A stretch of 64,000 nucleotides of DNA from Cordylochernes scorpioides (GCA_030710605.1 CP092875.1:67018469-67082468); one strand, 5' to 3'. Numbered from the stretch's first letter, positions 20,490 through 30,808 are shown. Notes: generated by a model not told the origin, from the letters alone. Made by a program: numbers and translations.

Positions 20490-20760
20490 CCTAGCCACTT
20501 TGCCAGCTAAACACCTCTTTGGCAGATTGTGAGGATTCCATTGGATTTCTTGTAGGTCTCATGGAATAAAGTCCGCCCTAGGCTGATCAGGCCCGTTAGC
20601 CCGAAACCATGGTCTCTAGCTGAACGCTTCTCAGTTTGCCAAAGCTGGTGTTGTGGCATTGTCACTGACCCGAGAACGCTAGTTTGCGGTTACGGTCAAT
20701 AGATGGCGTTTAGTTTTGATGTCTATTTTGACGGGAGAGGTGACCTTTATAGATATATTC
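20490..20760 (+). mobile_element. R1 element copy
   Basis: This copy runs from GCCACTTTGCCAGCTAAACA through GTCCGCCCTAGG (hammerhead region) to GGTCAATAGATGGCG and TTTTGACGGGAGAGG. It is collinear with 8090-8350. Only one flank of the tandem structure is present. Confidence 0.6.
20577..20620 (+). ncRNA. Hammerhead motif with a G8 mutation (R1 family)
   Basis: The layout is the same as 8179-8222. Stem I CCTAGG is at 20577-20582, CTGATCA at 20583-20589, stem II GGCCCGTTAGCCC, GAAA at 20603-20606, palindrome CCATGG at 20607-20612, TC at 20613-20614, and stem I partner TCTAGC at 20615-20620. The core G8 equivalent is C, which should inactivate it. Stem II differs in sequence from the 8179 copy yet still pairs at its base. 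Confidence 0.55.
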
Positions 20761-21019
20761 GGGTAGTTGACGACCTCTGTGTGCTCTCCTGAAACCTGGT
20801 GGTAAATAAACCTATTATGACATTACTTTGATTTTCTAATTCTGCCATGTTTAACTTGTCACAGAGGGGTTGTTGAATAGTCAAGTTTTACAGTTGCGAC
20901 TTGATAAAATCTTGAGGTTACATACGACAAACTATTAAAGTTAAATATAAGGATTAATTTATCTGTTATCATACAATACAAATGAAATATTTATATATAT
21001 TTTTTTGTGTTTGGAATTC

Positions 21020-21385
21020 CAAGTTTTTTCCGTCCAGATTTTTATAATATCCAATTTATTACTGATCATGGAAATTTTTGAAATTTATGGCAACTATCAG
21101 CGCGGTGAAGGAACTGGGATGTTTCTGCGGAGGAGAAATTCAAGACTCGAAACATCTACTTCTGGAATGTCCAATTTTTTGGGATTATAGGGAAAGAAAA
21201 TTTGGTGGCATCGGACAGCTACATGAATTCATAGATGATAAAAGAACATATAAAAGCTTTAATCAATTTTGTAGATATATATGCAACTATCTTTTGAACT
21301 GGGAAAGAGAGGGAAGGAATATTGAGGGAATTGATTTTGTATGTTTGTTTTTTTTTCTCCTTGACCTTTCTCCTTGTATATAGCC
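21020..21385 (+). pseudogene. LINE C-terminus, CFCGG family
   Basis: The frame contains KFMATISAVKELGCFCGGEI and QDSKHLLLECPIFWDYRERK, a C-X-C-X8-H-X4-C knuckle. Upstream text in another frame (FPSRFL, WKFLKF) lines up with the better copy at 32948-33240 (PKYFRPNFYNTQ, GNFKSFLNRI), so there is a frameshift near 21075. The 3' end is followed by TTAATAAAGTTATATTAATA. Confidence 0.65.
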
Positions 21386-21389
21386 AATT

Positions 21390-22415
21390 TGATATGATGT
21401 AAAGAAATGTATTGACGCAAATATTCCTGAGTTTGGATATCGCGTTATAGGATGTTAATAAAGTTATATTAATACAATTTGAATAATTTGTTTTTAAACA
21501 TGAATACTTGATGCGTGTTATATATTTGTATATCGTATGAATTAGTATAAAATATTTATATAAAGAGCCCTAATTGGACATTTTAAAAATTCAATTGTAT
21601 ATTCTCAGATTATTAGACTATATGGGAGATATGTTTTTCTTTCAGGCATTGCATTTGCGCGTGCAGATTTTTTGGTGGGTTTTTTTAAATGCTTAGAAAG
21701 AGTTTAAAGTAGAAGGAAAGTGGATCAAGATGCTAAATTAATGAAAGAGGGCACCTACTGACCGTAAAACTGAATGTATAAAATATTAAATAAATGTGTT
21801 TTTTAAAAAGCTATATTTAAAAAAATATATGAATGGATATATCTTACAATTTTACTATTTTAGTTCAAACATGAATAGGTCATAGATGAATGTAGTTAAT
21901 TTTGAATCTACTGCTCTTTTTATATGGGTTTATAAATATGGCATATACTTTTTATATATAAAATGTCAAATAAATATATTATTCAACCATCAGTATAATA
22001 TGTGATTATATTTTCCCTAACTACACTTTCTAACTTAAGTTTTATAACCTTTTATTTGGTTTTAAATGCTTAGAAAGAGTTTAAAGTCGAAGGAAAGTGG
22101 ATCAAGGTGCTGAAAGAGGGCATCTACTGATCATAAAACTGAATGTAGATGAAAATATTATTTCAAAAACTTTAAATATGCATTCAAACATGTTTAGTAT
22201 TTTGGTTCAGATATGCATTTCGTGAAAATCTGAGTAAACAGTGGAAATATTCTCAAATTCATCCATCACATGTACGACGGGCTACTACACTATTTATAAT
22301 GATATTTTCAAGTGTATTTATCAATTGAATATTTCAAAACTAAAAAAATTGGACCGAAATATTCCATTTATTTATTGCTTTAAATATTAATATATATATA
22401 TATATTATAAAGATA
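21390..22415. other. AT-rich stretch with an internal short duplication
   Basis: No gene is seen. AAATGCTTAGAAAGAGTTTA followed by AAGGAAAGTGGATCAAG occurs twice (about 21687 and 22065), along with the following GAGGGCAYCTACTGA. This indicates a diverged dispersed duplication of about 100 bp. Confidence 0.5.
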
Positions 22416-22419
22416 TGTT

Positions 22420-22990
22420 ATGATGCATAAGCGCACCATCTGTTATGAAAATTCGAAACTATTATAGACGCGTATGATTCTTTTGAAAATTAAACAATTT
22501 CTATTACCCTTACTGCAATGGGAAAATTAATGGGAGGGCCTGGCTCATCAGTAGTGAACTCTCCCAGCGGTTTCGCCAGTTTAATCTACCATACGCTGTT
22601 ATATTGCATTTTTGGAACTTCCTATGGCGCGCTAATGTATCATATTATAATTGTTCCAATAAAAGACACAAATTGATGTTTGCGGAAGAGCGATTTCTCG
22701 AAGCATATTATATATTTATATGTAATTCTGCTGTCCTCAAAGCTTATGTCCATAGTTCTTCTAAAATACCCATTCCAAGAGTCTAGCATCAGTATCACTC
22801 TAAAAGGAAGTTCCAAAAATGTAATATAACAGTAGTATGGTAGATTAAACTGGCGAAACCGCTGGGAGGGTTCACCACTGATGAGCCAGGCCGTCCTATT
22901 GAATGTTCCATTGCAGTAAGGGCAGTAGAAATTGTTTAATTTTTAAAAGAATCAAACGCGTCTATTATAGTTTCGAATTTTCATAGATAT
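22420..22990. mobile_element. R3 family long fold-back element
   Basis: Arms of about 190 bp (about 22428-22615 and 22805-22985) are inverse copies. From the ends inward they contain AAAATTCGAAACTATTATAG, the TACTGCAATGG segment, GGAGGGCCTGGCTCATCAG, CAGCGGTTTCGCCAG and TTGCATTTTTGGAACTT. The GAAA...CTGATGA core discussed in the findings occurs in each arm (plus strand at about 22851-22883). Single-arm copies are at 33770-33930, 38326-38431, 42775-42910 and 51340-51545. Confidence 0.75.
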
Positions 22991-23592
22991 ATATGTTTGA
23001 AATGTATTATATGAAAATAATACAGGTAATAATACTTGTATTATTATAAATAAATTGTTTGTGATATTATTTTAAGCATTTGAAGCATTTTTTTATTTTT
23101 TGAAATACAAAACTAACAAATAAAAAAAAAAGAAGAAGCTAATAAATGTGTTCATAGCCGTGAGGTGATTTTATATAGAGGTCTCTAGTTATAAAGTTTC
23201 ACTCTCTGAATAAATAAAACTAACGCCCGTGGAAATCTTTTGGGAATTTTCTTGAATTATTTATTCACTTTAAAAGCAGTATACACTATTTATGAAGTTT
23301 ACTTTTTACTCTTGGTCAAATACTTTCATTTATTTTTTCTAGGAAAAAATCAATCCAAACCTTTTTTTTTAGAAAAGCCATTTGATCTGTTATATATAAC
23401 GAGATAAAATATTGATTTATAATATTATACATATGTGTGTATATATGTATATATTTTTAAATTTAATGAGGTAACTGTAAATAAATTCAAATAATATCTC
23501 TATATGTAAATAATATTTATGAATCTTTCTAAGTGACTTTCTGTGTGTATCTTTCCATGTTGAATATTTTCTTTGTTATATTTGCATGTACA

Positions 23593-23665
23593 TTTAGCGC
23601 AAGTGTCCCTAGGGGAACATAGCGTTTTGAATTGAAATAAATAAATGAATAAATAAATTATCAAT
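23593..23665 (+). repeat. LINE 3' tail hairpin plus (AAATRAAT)n
   Basis: GCGCAAGTGTCCCTAGGGGA followed by ACATAGCG and ATAAATAAATGAATAAATAA. The same hairpin-and-tail module terminates the LINE at 33332-33400 and occurs at 42054-42115. Confidence 0.6.
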
Positions 23666-23715
23666 TTTAGATCAAAAACATATATTGTAAGAAAAATGTA
23701 TTACGGAAAAAAATT

Positions 23716-23990
23716 ATAAGGGCTAACAGCACGAAACGCGTACGTAGTTAGCTTTTCTTGATTATTAAAGCATAGATATTTGGACAATTCCGGAATAATT
23801 AAAAATCAACGATTATAATAAATAAAAATATTAATACGCGAATTAATTCCCGTCTTAATGTTTCCATTTGTTATATATAGATGGCGCGTTATTGCTTTGT
23901 ATTTATCAACGATTAGTTGATATTTATTCCGATAGATGGCGCAAGCCATCAGCAACTTTTAGTTTCACAATCAAGAGATGTCTTTTTCTT
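23716..23990 (+). mobile_element. R2 family element, partial ribozyme end
   Basis: Begins GGCTAACAGCACGAAACGCG (the second half of a hammerhead-like motif: stem II 3' side, GAAA, palindrome ACGCGT), continues TAGTTAGCTTTTCTTGATTA, and ends with ATAGATGGCGCAAGCCATCA and CAATCAAGAGATG. The CTGACGA half is missing at its left edge. Confidence 0.5.
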
Positions 23991-23999
23991 TATATATTG

Positions 24000-25440
24000 T
24001 AATGTATAGCTTGAATTTGACCTCTATAAATATATTATCGATCAAAGTCAATACCTAAAATCCTTTATATTCAACAATCTCTATATTTGGTGGCAAAGGA
24101 TACATTTTTAATGTAATTTATTCTGTTTTCAAGGCGACTTGCAATGTTTCGTGAGTTTTTCCTTACATTTAAAAACTTTATTAAATATATATTTTTCAAG
24201 ATTTCCTTAGTCTTAAATAATTAACTAGATATTGCACCTAAAAAGTTTATAAAATTTCCTGTTTAGAGAATTTAAAACCAAAGTTGATTGCTATATAAAA
24301 TCAATCCTCACAAATAATTGTAAATAAAACAGAAAAAATTAATATGATCAAAATTTAGTGCGAAGACTAACTTATTTACTCTAGCTAGACTTGCAACAAG
24401 TACGCTATTACATTTTCATTAATAAAAAAACATTTCAGAATCAAAGATTCAAACAACAACATCATAGATTACGAATAAAATTTTCACGATACTGTAACAG
24501 GATAGAGGACATTATATATCCAAATATAATTTATATTTCTACATAGGCATTTTAATAATTAGCAGATTTTGCCCAATTTTATTCATATTTATGTAAATCA
24601 ACTATATAGAAAAAAAATACATACATCATCGTTACACAACAACAAAATTGATTAAAGGTATCAATTCGCATACTTAACAAGTACAACCTTTTATGTTACA
24701 AACTATTTTACAAGGTGTTCTAAGAATTGAATCTGATTAGAATCTCAAGCAGGCCTTATATGTCATAAAAAGTTGTTATTTTGCTAATTAGCTCGATGGA
24801 AATTTTGCCGTGAGGAAATCTTTCAAAATTAGATATCAACTGTCAAAATAGAAGCCAGAGAATATTCCTTATTTAGTGAACATATTAGCAATCTTTCACA
24901 CTCTGTTCAGTAATAAAAACAAATAATCAGCTTTGAAAAATTTTGACCGTCCACCTGGATACCATTGTATATTTCCGAAGACACAGCTCTTCCTTTAATT
25001 ATGCATAAAAACGATGCATATGTTCAGGTATACAAGTTTGTTTTTTATCTGAATTTGCCAAAACTAGTGTTTTGGCTCATTCATCATCATCTCTAGTAAG
25101 ATTTTTTACTAGGGTAATGAACATAGTGAATCGTTCTGATGCATCAATAAAGAAAGAGATGCCTCTTTAGATATATATAACAAATAATCTTCAGCTAAAC
25201 TATCTGTTTTCTTTAACTGTTTTAAATAAATTACCTGTTTACCAGTCGACTTAATCTATGGTGTGAGTCCCTGTCAACTCTCGCTATACTGTGTTAACCG
25301 AGAGGAACAGTCAGGATGTGAAGAGTTTTCCAGTACCTCTCTGCAACTTGGAAGACTTTTAACAGTTCTCACAGAGTGCAGGCAGTCGTGGTCTTGTTAT
25401 ATTATATAACAATATAAGGTTGCTGGTCTATATTACCATA
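24000..25440. other. AT-rich stretch, mostly featureless
   Basis: I see no gene. A poorly preserved R1 fragment lies around 24795-25000 (GATGGAAATTTTGCCGTGAG and GACCGTCCACCTGGATACC). A short GC-richer patch near 25240-25400 (CGAGAGGAACAGTCAGGATG) is unassigned. Confidence 0.4.
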
Positions 25441-25479
25441 TATATATATGAAAAAACAATAGAAAAAAATAAAAGATAA

Positions 25480-25735
25480 GAGGGTCAGGTGTAGATATTA
25501 AAAATAAAAATAAAAAAGGCATCTCCTGACCACGAACACATGTGCTTTTTAGATGGCAGAGCGCCATCTAGTGGAGCAAAAATAAACTAAACGTTTATTT
25601 AGCTTGTTCCGTGATATTTGGCCAAACCAATTTCTTTGATAAATAAAAAAAAAGCCATCCACGAACGCGTTTCGCGCTGTTGCTCGTGGTCAGGAGATGC
25701 CTTTTTTATTTTTAATGTATATATATATATAACAA
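25480..25735. mobile_element. R5 fold-back element, rearranged centre
   Basis: The left arm GGCATCTCCTGACCACGAAC starts near 25518, followed by AGATGGCAGAGCGCCATCTA and AAACTAAACGTTTA. The right portion has AAGCCATCCACGAACGCGTT, TCGCGCTGTTG, and then jumps straight into CTCGTGGTCAGGAGATGCC. The centre thus keeps the GAAA-ACGCGT half of the ribozyme but has lost the CTGACGA half, probably by recombination at GTTG/CTCG. Confidence 0.6.
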
Positions 25736-26184
25736 ATAATCTTCAGCTGAACTACCTGTTTTAAATAAATATTTAATTAAAAAGGCATATATTGAATCAA
25801 AATATCATTTATTTTAACAATATTTTTACCTGTTTTCTTAATGGAAATATCCTTGGTTAGTGGCTCGTTATTGGCCAGACAGGCTGTTATCAATATTTTA
25901 TCTTCCATTTATGGGCTGTAAAGAAAATATTCAGCGCAAATAACCTGGTATTGTTCGATCAATCGATAGATCTCACATATCAGCAATTCCAAACTTTTCA
26001 TTAATTATCTGGAAGTGATATCACATGACCTTGTCCATAGAATTCAATACCGGAATTCTTCTTCAGCGCTATTTCTTCGGAAATTTCACAACGAAATTTT
26101 ATATATTCGGTTCTATATAAATATAAGGTTGAACTAAAAGTTTGTAAACACCTGCAACAAATTACAAATATATATTCATATAAT

Positions 26185-26640
26185 ATATATATGAAAAAAC
26201 AATAGAAAAAAAAATTAAAGGTAAGTTGGTCAGGTGTTGATATTAAAAATAAAGAAGGCATCTCCTGACCACGAGCACATGTGCTTTTTAGATGGCAGAG
26301 CGCCATCTAGTGGAGAAAAAATAAACTAAACGTTTATTTAGCTTGCTCCGTGATATTTGGCCAACCCAATTTCTTGATAAATCAAGAAAAGCCATCCACG
26401 AACGCGTTTCGCGCTGTTGGCGCTTGTCAGCGTGGAGAAGGCTGTAACCACTGCGACCAAAAAGATTTTTGGTCCCAGTGGCTTCCCGAAAAATCAAGAA
26501 ATGGATATTTAAGGCCAAATTTGCGTAAAGACGCTTAACACATGAAAAAACAATAGAAAAAAAATGCTCCACTAGATGGCGCTCTGCCATCTAAAAAGCA
26601 CATGTGCTCGTGGTCAGGAGATGCCTTCTTTATGTATAAT
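26185..26640. mobile_element. R5 fold-back element with hammerhead centre
   Basis: Arms AAAGAAGGCATCTCCTGACC (about 26249) and its inverse near 26620 enclose palindromes GATGGCAGAGCGCCATC on both sides. The centre holds CCAATTTCTTGATAAATCAA and the motif at 26390-26441. The ORFs at 26001, 26288 and 26350 read through these inverted repeats and are not genes. Confidence 0.7.
26390..26441 (-). ncRNA. Hammerhead motif with one core change (R5 family)
   Basis: On the minus strand, outer stem I AGCC and inner TCCACG (26436-26431) precede CTGACAA (26430-26424, expected CTGACGA). Next come stem II GCGC-CAACA-GCGC, GAAA (26410-26407), CGCG, TT, then CGTGGA (26400-26395) and GGCT. All three stems match those at 47489-47542, with only G8 to A in the core. 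Confidence 0.55.
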
Positions 26641-26659
26641 AATATATATATGTAAGCAA

Positions 26660-27003
26660 TAATTACCCAGAAATTATTTGAAAAAGTAAAAATTAATATC
26701 AGGTAAATTTTATGCTATGGTAATGCAGTCGTGGTTAAAATCTTGAAAATATGATAATAAAAATAGCTTTGATCAGTAATTTCTTTAATTAAGCTAAAGG
26801 GTAATATTAAAAAAAAAACATAATTTGATCAAAGTACTGCCTGGCTTAAGGCGTAAGAATACAAAAAATGGAAAACTTATTTACATAATGTACAAAAGGT
26901 TTGAGTCGGCCAACAAGAAACAACAAGAATGAGTTTTTATAGAGGAATATTAAAATAAACTTTTTACCTGATATTTATTTTTACTTTTTCAAATAATATA
27001 TAT
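26660..27003. repeat. Inverted repeat around an R4 copy
   Basis: The arm AATTATTTGAAAAAGTAAAA with TATCAGGTAAA at about 26669-26706 has its inverse TTTACCTGATATTTATTTTT with ACTTTTTCAAATAAT at about 26964-26998. The enclosed segment is an R4 copy (GCAGTCGTGGTTAAAATC, TTGATCAAAGTACTGCC, TGTACAAAAGGTTTGAG). Confidence 0.6.
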
Positions 27004-27194
27004 ATCCTTATAATTAAAAAGATATACTTATCCTTGAACGTTGAAAAACGTTTAATTAAAAAGATACTTATTCTCGAACGTTTAATTTATTATCTAAAAT
27101 TGCTAGCAAGAGATTATATTGTAGGCAATCATATCATTTTATTTCTTATTATTTTGAATCATATTATTTTATTTCATATAATTTTATTTCTTAC

Positions 27195-27225
27195 TAGCGG
27201 ATGTACCCGGCTTCGCCCAGGTTTT
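27195..27225 (+). repeat. CTAGCGGATGTACCCGGC core motif
   Basis: This short motif resembles the CTAGCCGAATGACCCGGGC start of the tandem units at 11708 and 12024. It is preceded by ATTTTATTTCTTA. It is likely an RTE/SINE-related end. Confidence 0.35.
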
Positions 27226-27511
27226 TCTCGAGGGAATGTTTGTAGTCTAGTAATAAGAAAATATACTACACCTAAAAACTATCAGAGAAAAGAGAAACCA
27301 CGGAAGGTGAACAGAAAAATGCTTACAATGGATGTTATGTTTACGATATCAAGTTAAATAAAAACAAAGATGAAATTTGCATATGTTGGTCACTATAAAT
27401 TTGTATATTTGTTAGGAGAAATTAGAAACATGATAAAACAATTGGGTATTTAAAAACAAATGTAGAAATAAAAGTTGAAGTATAATAAACAATGTTAAAG
27501 ATTAGTTTTAA

Positions 27512-28849
27512 TTACACTGGTCAACAAGATTTTTGCACAAAAGAACCTGATTATGTTTCTAGTGTAACTTTTCATGCTGAACTCAAAAATCTAATCAGAA
27601 ATTTCCCATCACGTATGGTTTTTGCGTGACGGTCTTTTTTTAGTATTGGGATAAATACAGTAAAAAATGCAAACAATGTCACGTAACTGGTTTATCAAAA
27701 AAAAATTTTCTTTGTCCACAAAGAAATAGCATCTTATCTACATGTCCTGAATCCAAATATACCATTAGTTTTTTTCTATTACGCAATATTTCTGAGATAC
27801 ACCTACTTGAAATTTGGAAATCTTTTTAATATATAGGCATATATGAACGAAACATTTATTTATTGAAAAGCAGTGACATTGGATTTTCTTCTATACTTTG
27901 CTTGTGGTAGATCCCTCTTGAGTGTCCAGCAGTAGTCGGCAAGCATAACGGGACTCCATTTACCTTGGTACCGCTTCTCCATGCTTGATATATCTTGATG
28001 AAACCTCTCACCATGCTCATCGCTAACTGCGCCAAGATTGTCTGGAAAGAAATCTAGATGTGAATGCAGGAAATGGATCTTGAGGGACATGTTACATCCC
28101 AGTGCCTTGTAGGAAAGCAACAGATCATTAACTATGTCTCGGTAATTTTCAACCTTGACACTTCCTAAGAAGTTTTTGCAAACGTTTCTAAAGGAATTCC
28201 ATGCTGCTGCTTCAACTTCATTCAAACTATTTTGAAAATTTCCATCCTGCTGCAATTCTCGAATCTGAGGTCCAACGAAAATGCCTTCTTTAATCTTCGC
28301 TTCACTTTTACTAGAAATTTTTTGTTTTAGGTAGGCAAATCCACTGGCATTTCGATCCATTGCCTTGACAAAGTTCTTCATTAATCCCAGTTTAATATGT
28401 AATGGTGGTAAGTAAATATTTTCTGAATCGATCAGGGGTAGATTTGCAATATTTTTATATCCTGGAGTAAAGATTTTACGGTTTTGCCAGATATTTTTAA
28501 TGTAATGCCTTTCCCTATCTCTGCTATCCCACTCACATAGAAAACAACAAAATTTTGTATATCCAAGCTGTAATCCACGCAAGAGAGCAACGACTTTCAA
28601 ACCGCTGCATATTTTCCAACTGTATCTTTCGTATTCTATCTTTTTCAAAAGCAGTTTCATGTTTTCGTAAGTCTCTTTCATGTTGGATGCATGTATTTAT
28701 CCCAATACTAAAAAAAGACCGTCACGCAAAAACCATACGTGATGGGAAATTTCTGATTAGATTTTTGAGTTCAGCATGAAAAGTTACACTAGAAACACCA
28801 TCAGGTTCTCTTGTGAAAAAAAAAGGTTTTTTTTTGTAGACCTGTGTTA
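27512..28849 (-). mobile_element. TTAA-flanked DNA transposon with about 135-bp TIRs, internally deleted
   Basis: The left end (from 27512, TTACACTGGTCAACAAG) and the inverse of the right end (to 28849, TAACACAGGTCTAC) share a long inverted repeat. It includes GAACCTGAT, GTTTCTAGTGTAACTTTTCA, AAATCTAATCAGAAATTTCC and TAGTATTGGGATAAATAC. The inner boundaries are near 27653 and 28692. TTAA lies immediately outside both ends (27508-27511 and 28850-28853). A TTAA target is used by piggyBac and Kolobok transposons. The single ORF inside is a C-terminal transposase-like fragment, so this copy is internally deleted. Confidence 0.8.
27860..28681 (-). CDS. C-terminal part of an uncharacterised transposon-encoded protein
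   Basis: This is a 273-codon open frame with no internal stop, between the two TIRs. It contains CCFLCEWDSR (a possible zinc-binding CCxxC near residue 45), LPPLHIKLGLMKNFVKAMDR (about residues 92-111), KEGIFVGPQIREL, LGCNMSLKIHFLHSHLDFFP (about 190-215), AVSDEHGERFHQDI and ADYCWTLKRDLP. I recognise this as the conserved C-terminal half of a protein repeated in many arthropod and cnidarian genomes, usually annotated hypothetical. Conserved D, E and H residues suggest a transposase, but I cannot assign the catalytic triad. Full-length relatives extend well upstream. Here the start abuts the right TIR, so the N-terminus was deleted, and the ATG is simply the first in frame. Confidence 0.75.
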   Translation of the reverse strand: MKETYENMKLLLKKIEYERYSWKICSGLKVVALLRGLQLGYTKFCCFLCEWDSRDRERHYIKNIWQNRKIFTPGYKNIANLPLIDSENIYLPPLHIKLGLMKNFVKAMDRNASGFAYLKQKISSKSEAKIKEGIFVGPQIRELQQDGNFQNSLNEVEAAAWNSFRNVCKNFLGSVKVENYRDIVNDLLLSYKALGCNMSLKIHFLHSHLDFFPDNLGAVSDEHGERFHQDISSMEKRYQGKWSPVMLADYCWTLKRDLPQAKYRRKSNVTAFQ

Positions 28850-29029
28850 TTAATCAAGATTGTGTGTGAATATGTGAGAAAGATATAATATCGTTGTTGT
28901 TTTCTTGGCCGACTGTTTTACATATGGTGTTATCTTAAAATTGCTTGTTTTGAATATTTTTTAGATTGAGATTATTAGCTAGTATGTAAAAAATTAACTC
29001 TGTTGAATTTTAATAATAATATATTTTTT

Positions 29030-29135
29030 CATCGCAGTAAGGACAGTAGAAGTTCGTTTTATGTATAAAAGACACATTCGCGCTTTTAAATCCTTTTATT
29101 TTATATGTATAGATGGCGCGTTATTGCTTTGTATT
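29030..29135 (+). repeat. R3/R2-type fragment
   Basis: ATCGCAGTAAGGACAGTAGA followed by GACACATTCGCG and ATAGATGGCGCGTTATTGCT. The same order occurs at 51436-51545. Confidence 0.5.
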
Positions 29136-29139
29136 TATA

Positions 29140-29750
29140 TATAAATAAAATTAACTCTGTTGATTTTTTTTTGTATTTAATCGATAACAGCGAAGTTACG
29201 CATGTTAATGTTAGGAAATATATTTTGATGTTAAGCAAAACCTGCTCCATCTCGTTTTACATAAATGTTGAAAATTTGGTTGAAATTGATGCATTGTAAC
29301 GAAAGTTTTTAGTGATGTCCACTTATGAAATTTCCATTTTATTAATATAGATTATTTTAAATCAATAATTGTAAATACCAAAATAAAAAACAACAGTTTA
29401 ATTCTAAAAAATATAATCATCTATTCTCATGTTATTGTTGTAGACGAAGAACACGCTTGTTTTCGTATAAAAACGATAATAAAATTACTAGCTAAATTTA
29501 ATGTGATTTAGTTAATAATTCTTGAATTATAAATATATTATAACATGCCTGCAGTGCCCCAACAATATTCTAAATTTAAAATTGGTTTAAAATATTATGG
29601 AACTTTGATTTGTTAAAAATTACCATGAAATAAAAACGTTTATTAAAAAAGATACTCATACTTGGACGTTTACTTCCTTATCTAAAATTGTTAGCAAAGA
29701 ATTATATTCTAAATATCCATATAATATATGTTATATTTAGATATTATTTT
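29140..29750. other. AT-rich non-coding stretch
   Basis: I see nothing recognisable. Confidence 0.4.
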
Positions 29751-29757
29751 ATTTAAA

Positions 29758-30400
29758 ATTATATTTCATGGATTCAAATACTCTGCTAAATCGACCGCCA
29801 GAGGTCACGCTTCCCCTATAAAAACTCATTCTTGTTGTTTCCCGTTGGTCACCCCTGGGCTCAACACTATTGGACCCGTCTCTGCCTCCCCCTGGTCCTC
29901 CTCTATATCCCGGCTCTCCTGGCCTCACCTGGTGATGATCCCCTGGCCACCCATCCCCATGCCCCTCCAACTGTGCTTTATTTATATTCCGCTTTATTTG
30001 TCCATCGGGGCTCAAAAATCATTCATTTTGGTTAGCAGCCCCGTAAAATAAAGATATTTCCTCCTTTGCCGTTGGTCACCCCTGGGCTCAAAAATAATAC
30101 ACTTTGGTTAGTAGCCTGTAAAACCATATTCTCTCTTTCCCGTTGGCCGGCTCAAACCTTTTGTACATTATGTAAATAAGTTTTCCATTTTTTTATTCTT
30201 ACGCCTTAAGCCAGGCAGTACTTTTATCAAATTATGTTTTTTTAATATTACCCATTAGCCTAATTAAAGCAATTACTGATCAAAACTATTTTTATTATTA
30301 TACTTTCAAGATTTTAACCACGACTGCATTACCATAGCATAATCCACAAGATAATCAAAAATCAATAGAAATCTCTTATTTTTTCATAACATATATATAT
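29758..30400 (+). mobile_element. R4 family repeat split by an insertion
   Basis: Collinear with 17176-17510. The left part ends GTTTCCCGTTGG at 29848 and the right part resumes CCGGCTCAAACC at 30147. The intervening 287 bp (29849-30135) is flanked by the 11-bp repeat TTTCCCGTTGG (29838-29848 and 30136-30146). The ORFs at 29728, 29749 and 29832 fall across this junction and are shadows. Confidence 0.7.
29849..30135. mobile_element. Short GC-rich insertion with 11-bp target duplication
   Basis: The insert begins TCACCCCTGGGCTCAACAC and repeats the module GGGCTCAAAAATNAT-TTTGGTTAG twice internally. There is no tRNA-like head or coding region. The perfect 11-bp flanking repeat points to a retroposed sequence or short non-autonomous element. 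Confidence 0.6.
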
Positions 30401-30808
30401 ATCTAAATTAAATTTTTTGTAAGTGTTTACGAATTTTTAGAACAACCTTGTATCTATTAAAGTGACATCATCAGGCTTATAGGGATATGTTTATTTTTTA
30501 TTGATTCAATTGTTGGAAAATAAACTTATCTCTGGAACGCTGGTGATTTCACCTTAATAAATGATATATGGAATTATATTCTATTTAATATTTGGAATAT
30601 TTTTATCTTGTTTTTCACGCACACACACATATATATCCATTATTTGAAAAATATTAGAACCCTAATATCCAACCTAAAATAACAAATATATTTTCCCTAT
30701 AGATATGGAAATGGAAAAGTGAGTGAGGGAGGGTAAATCACCAATTAGTATATGAAATATAAGAACCGGCCTGCCAAGTTGACTAAATGTGGAGAAATGA
30801 TAAATGTG

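Noticed and set aside
26288-26590. About 100-codon ORF recurring at 47435-47644
   Set aside because: It reads through the R5 fold-back and ribozyme region. Conservation is at the DNA/RNA structure level and both strands are open.
27860-28681. Host gene interpretation of the 273-codon ORF
   Set aside because: It lies between long inverted repeats with TTAA on both sides, so it is transposon-encoded.
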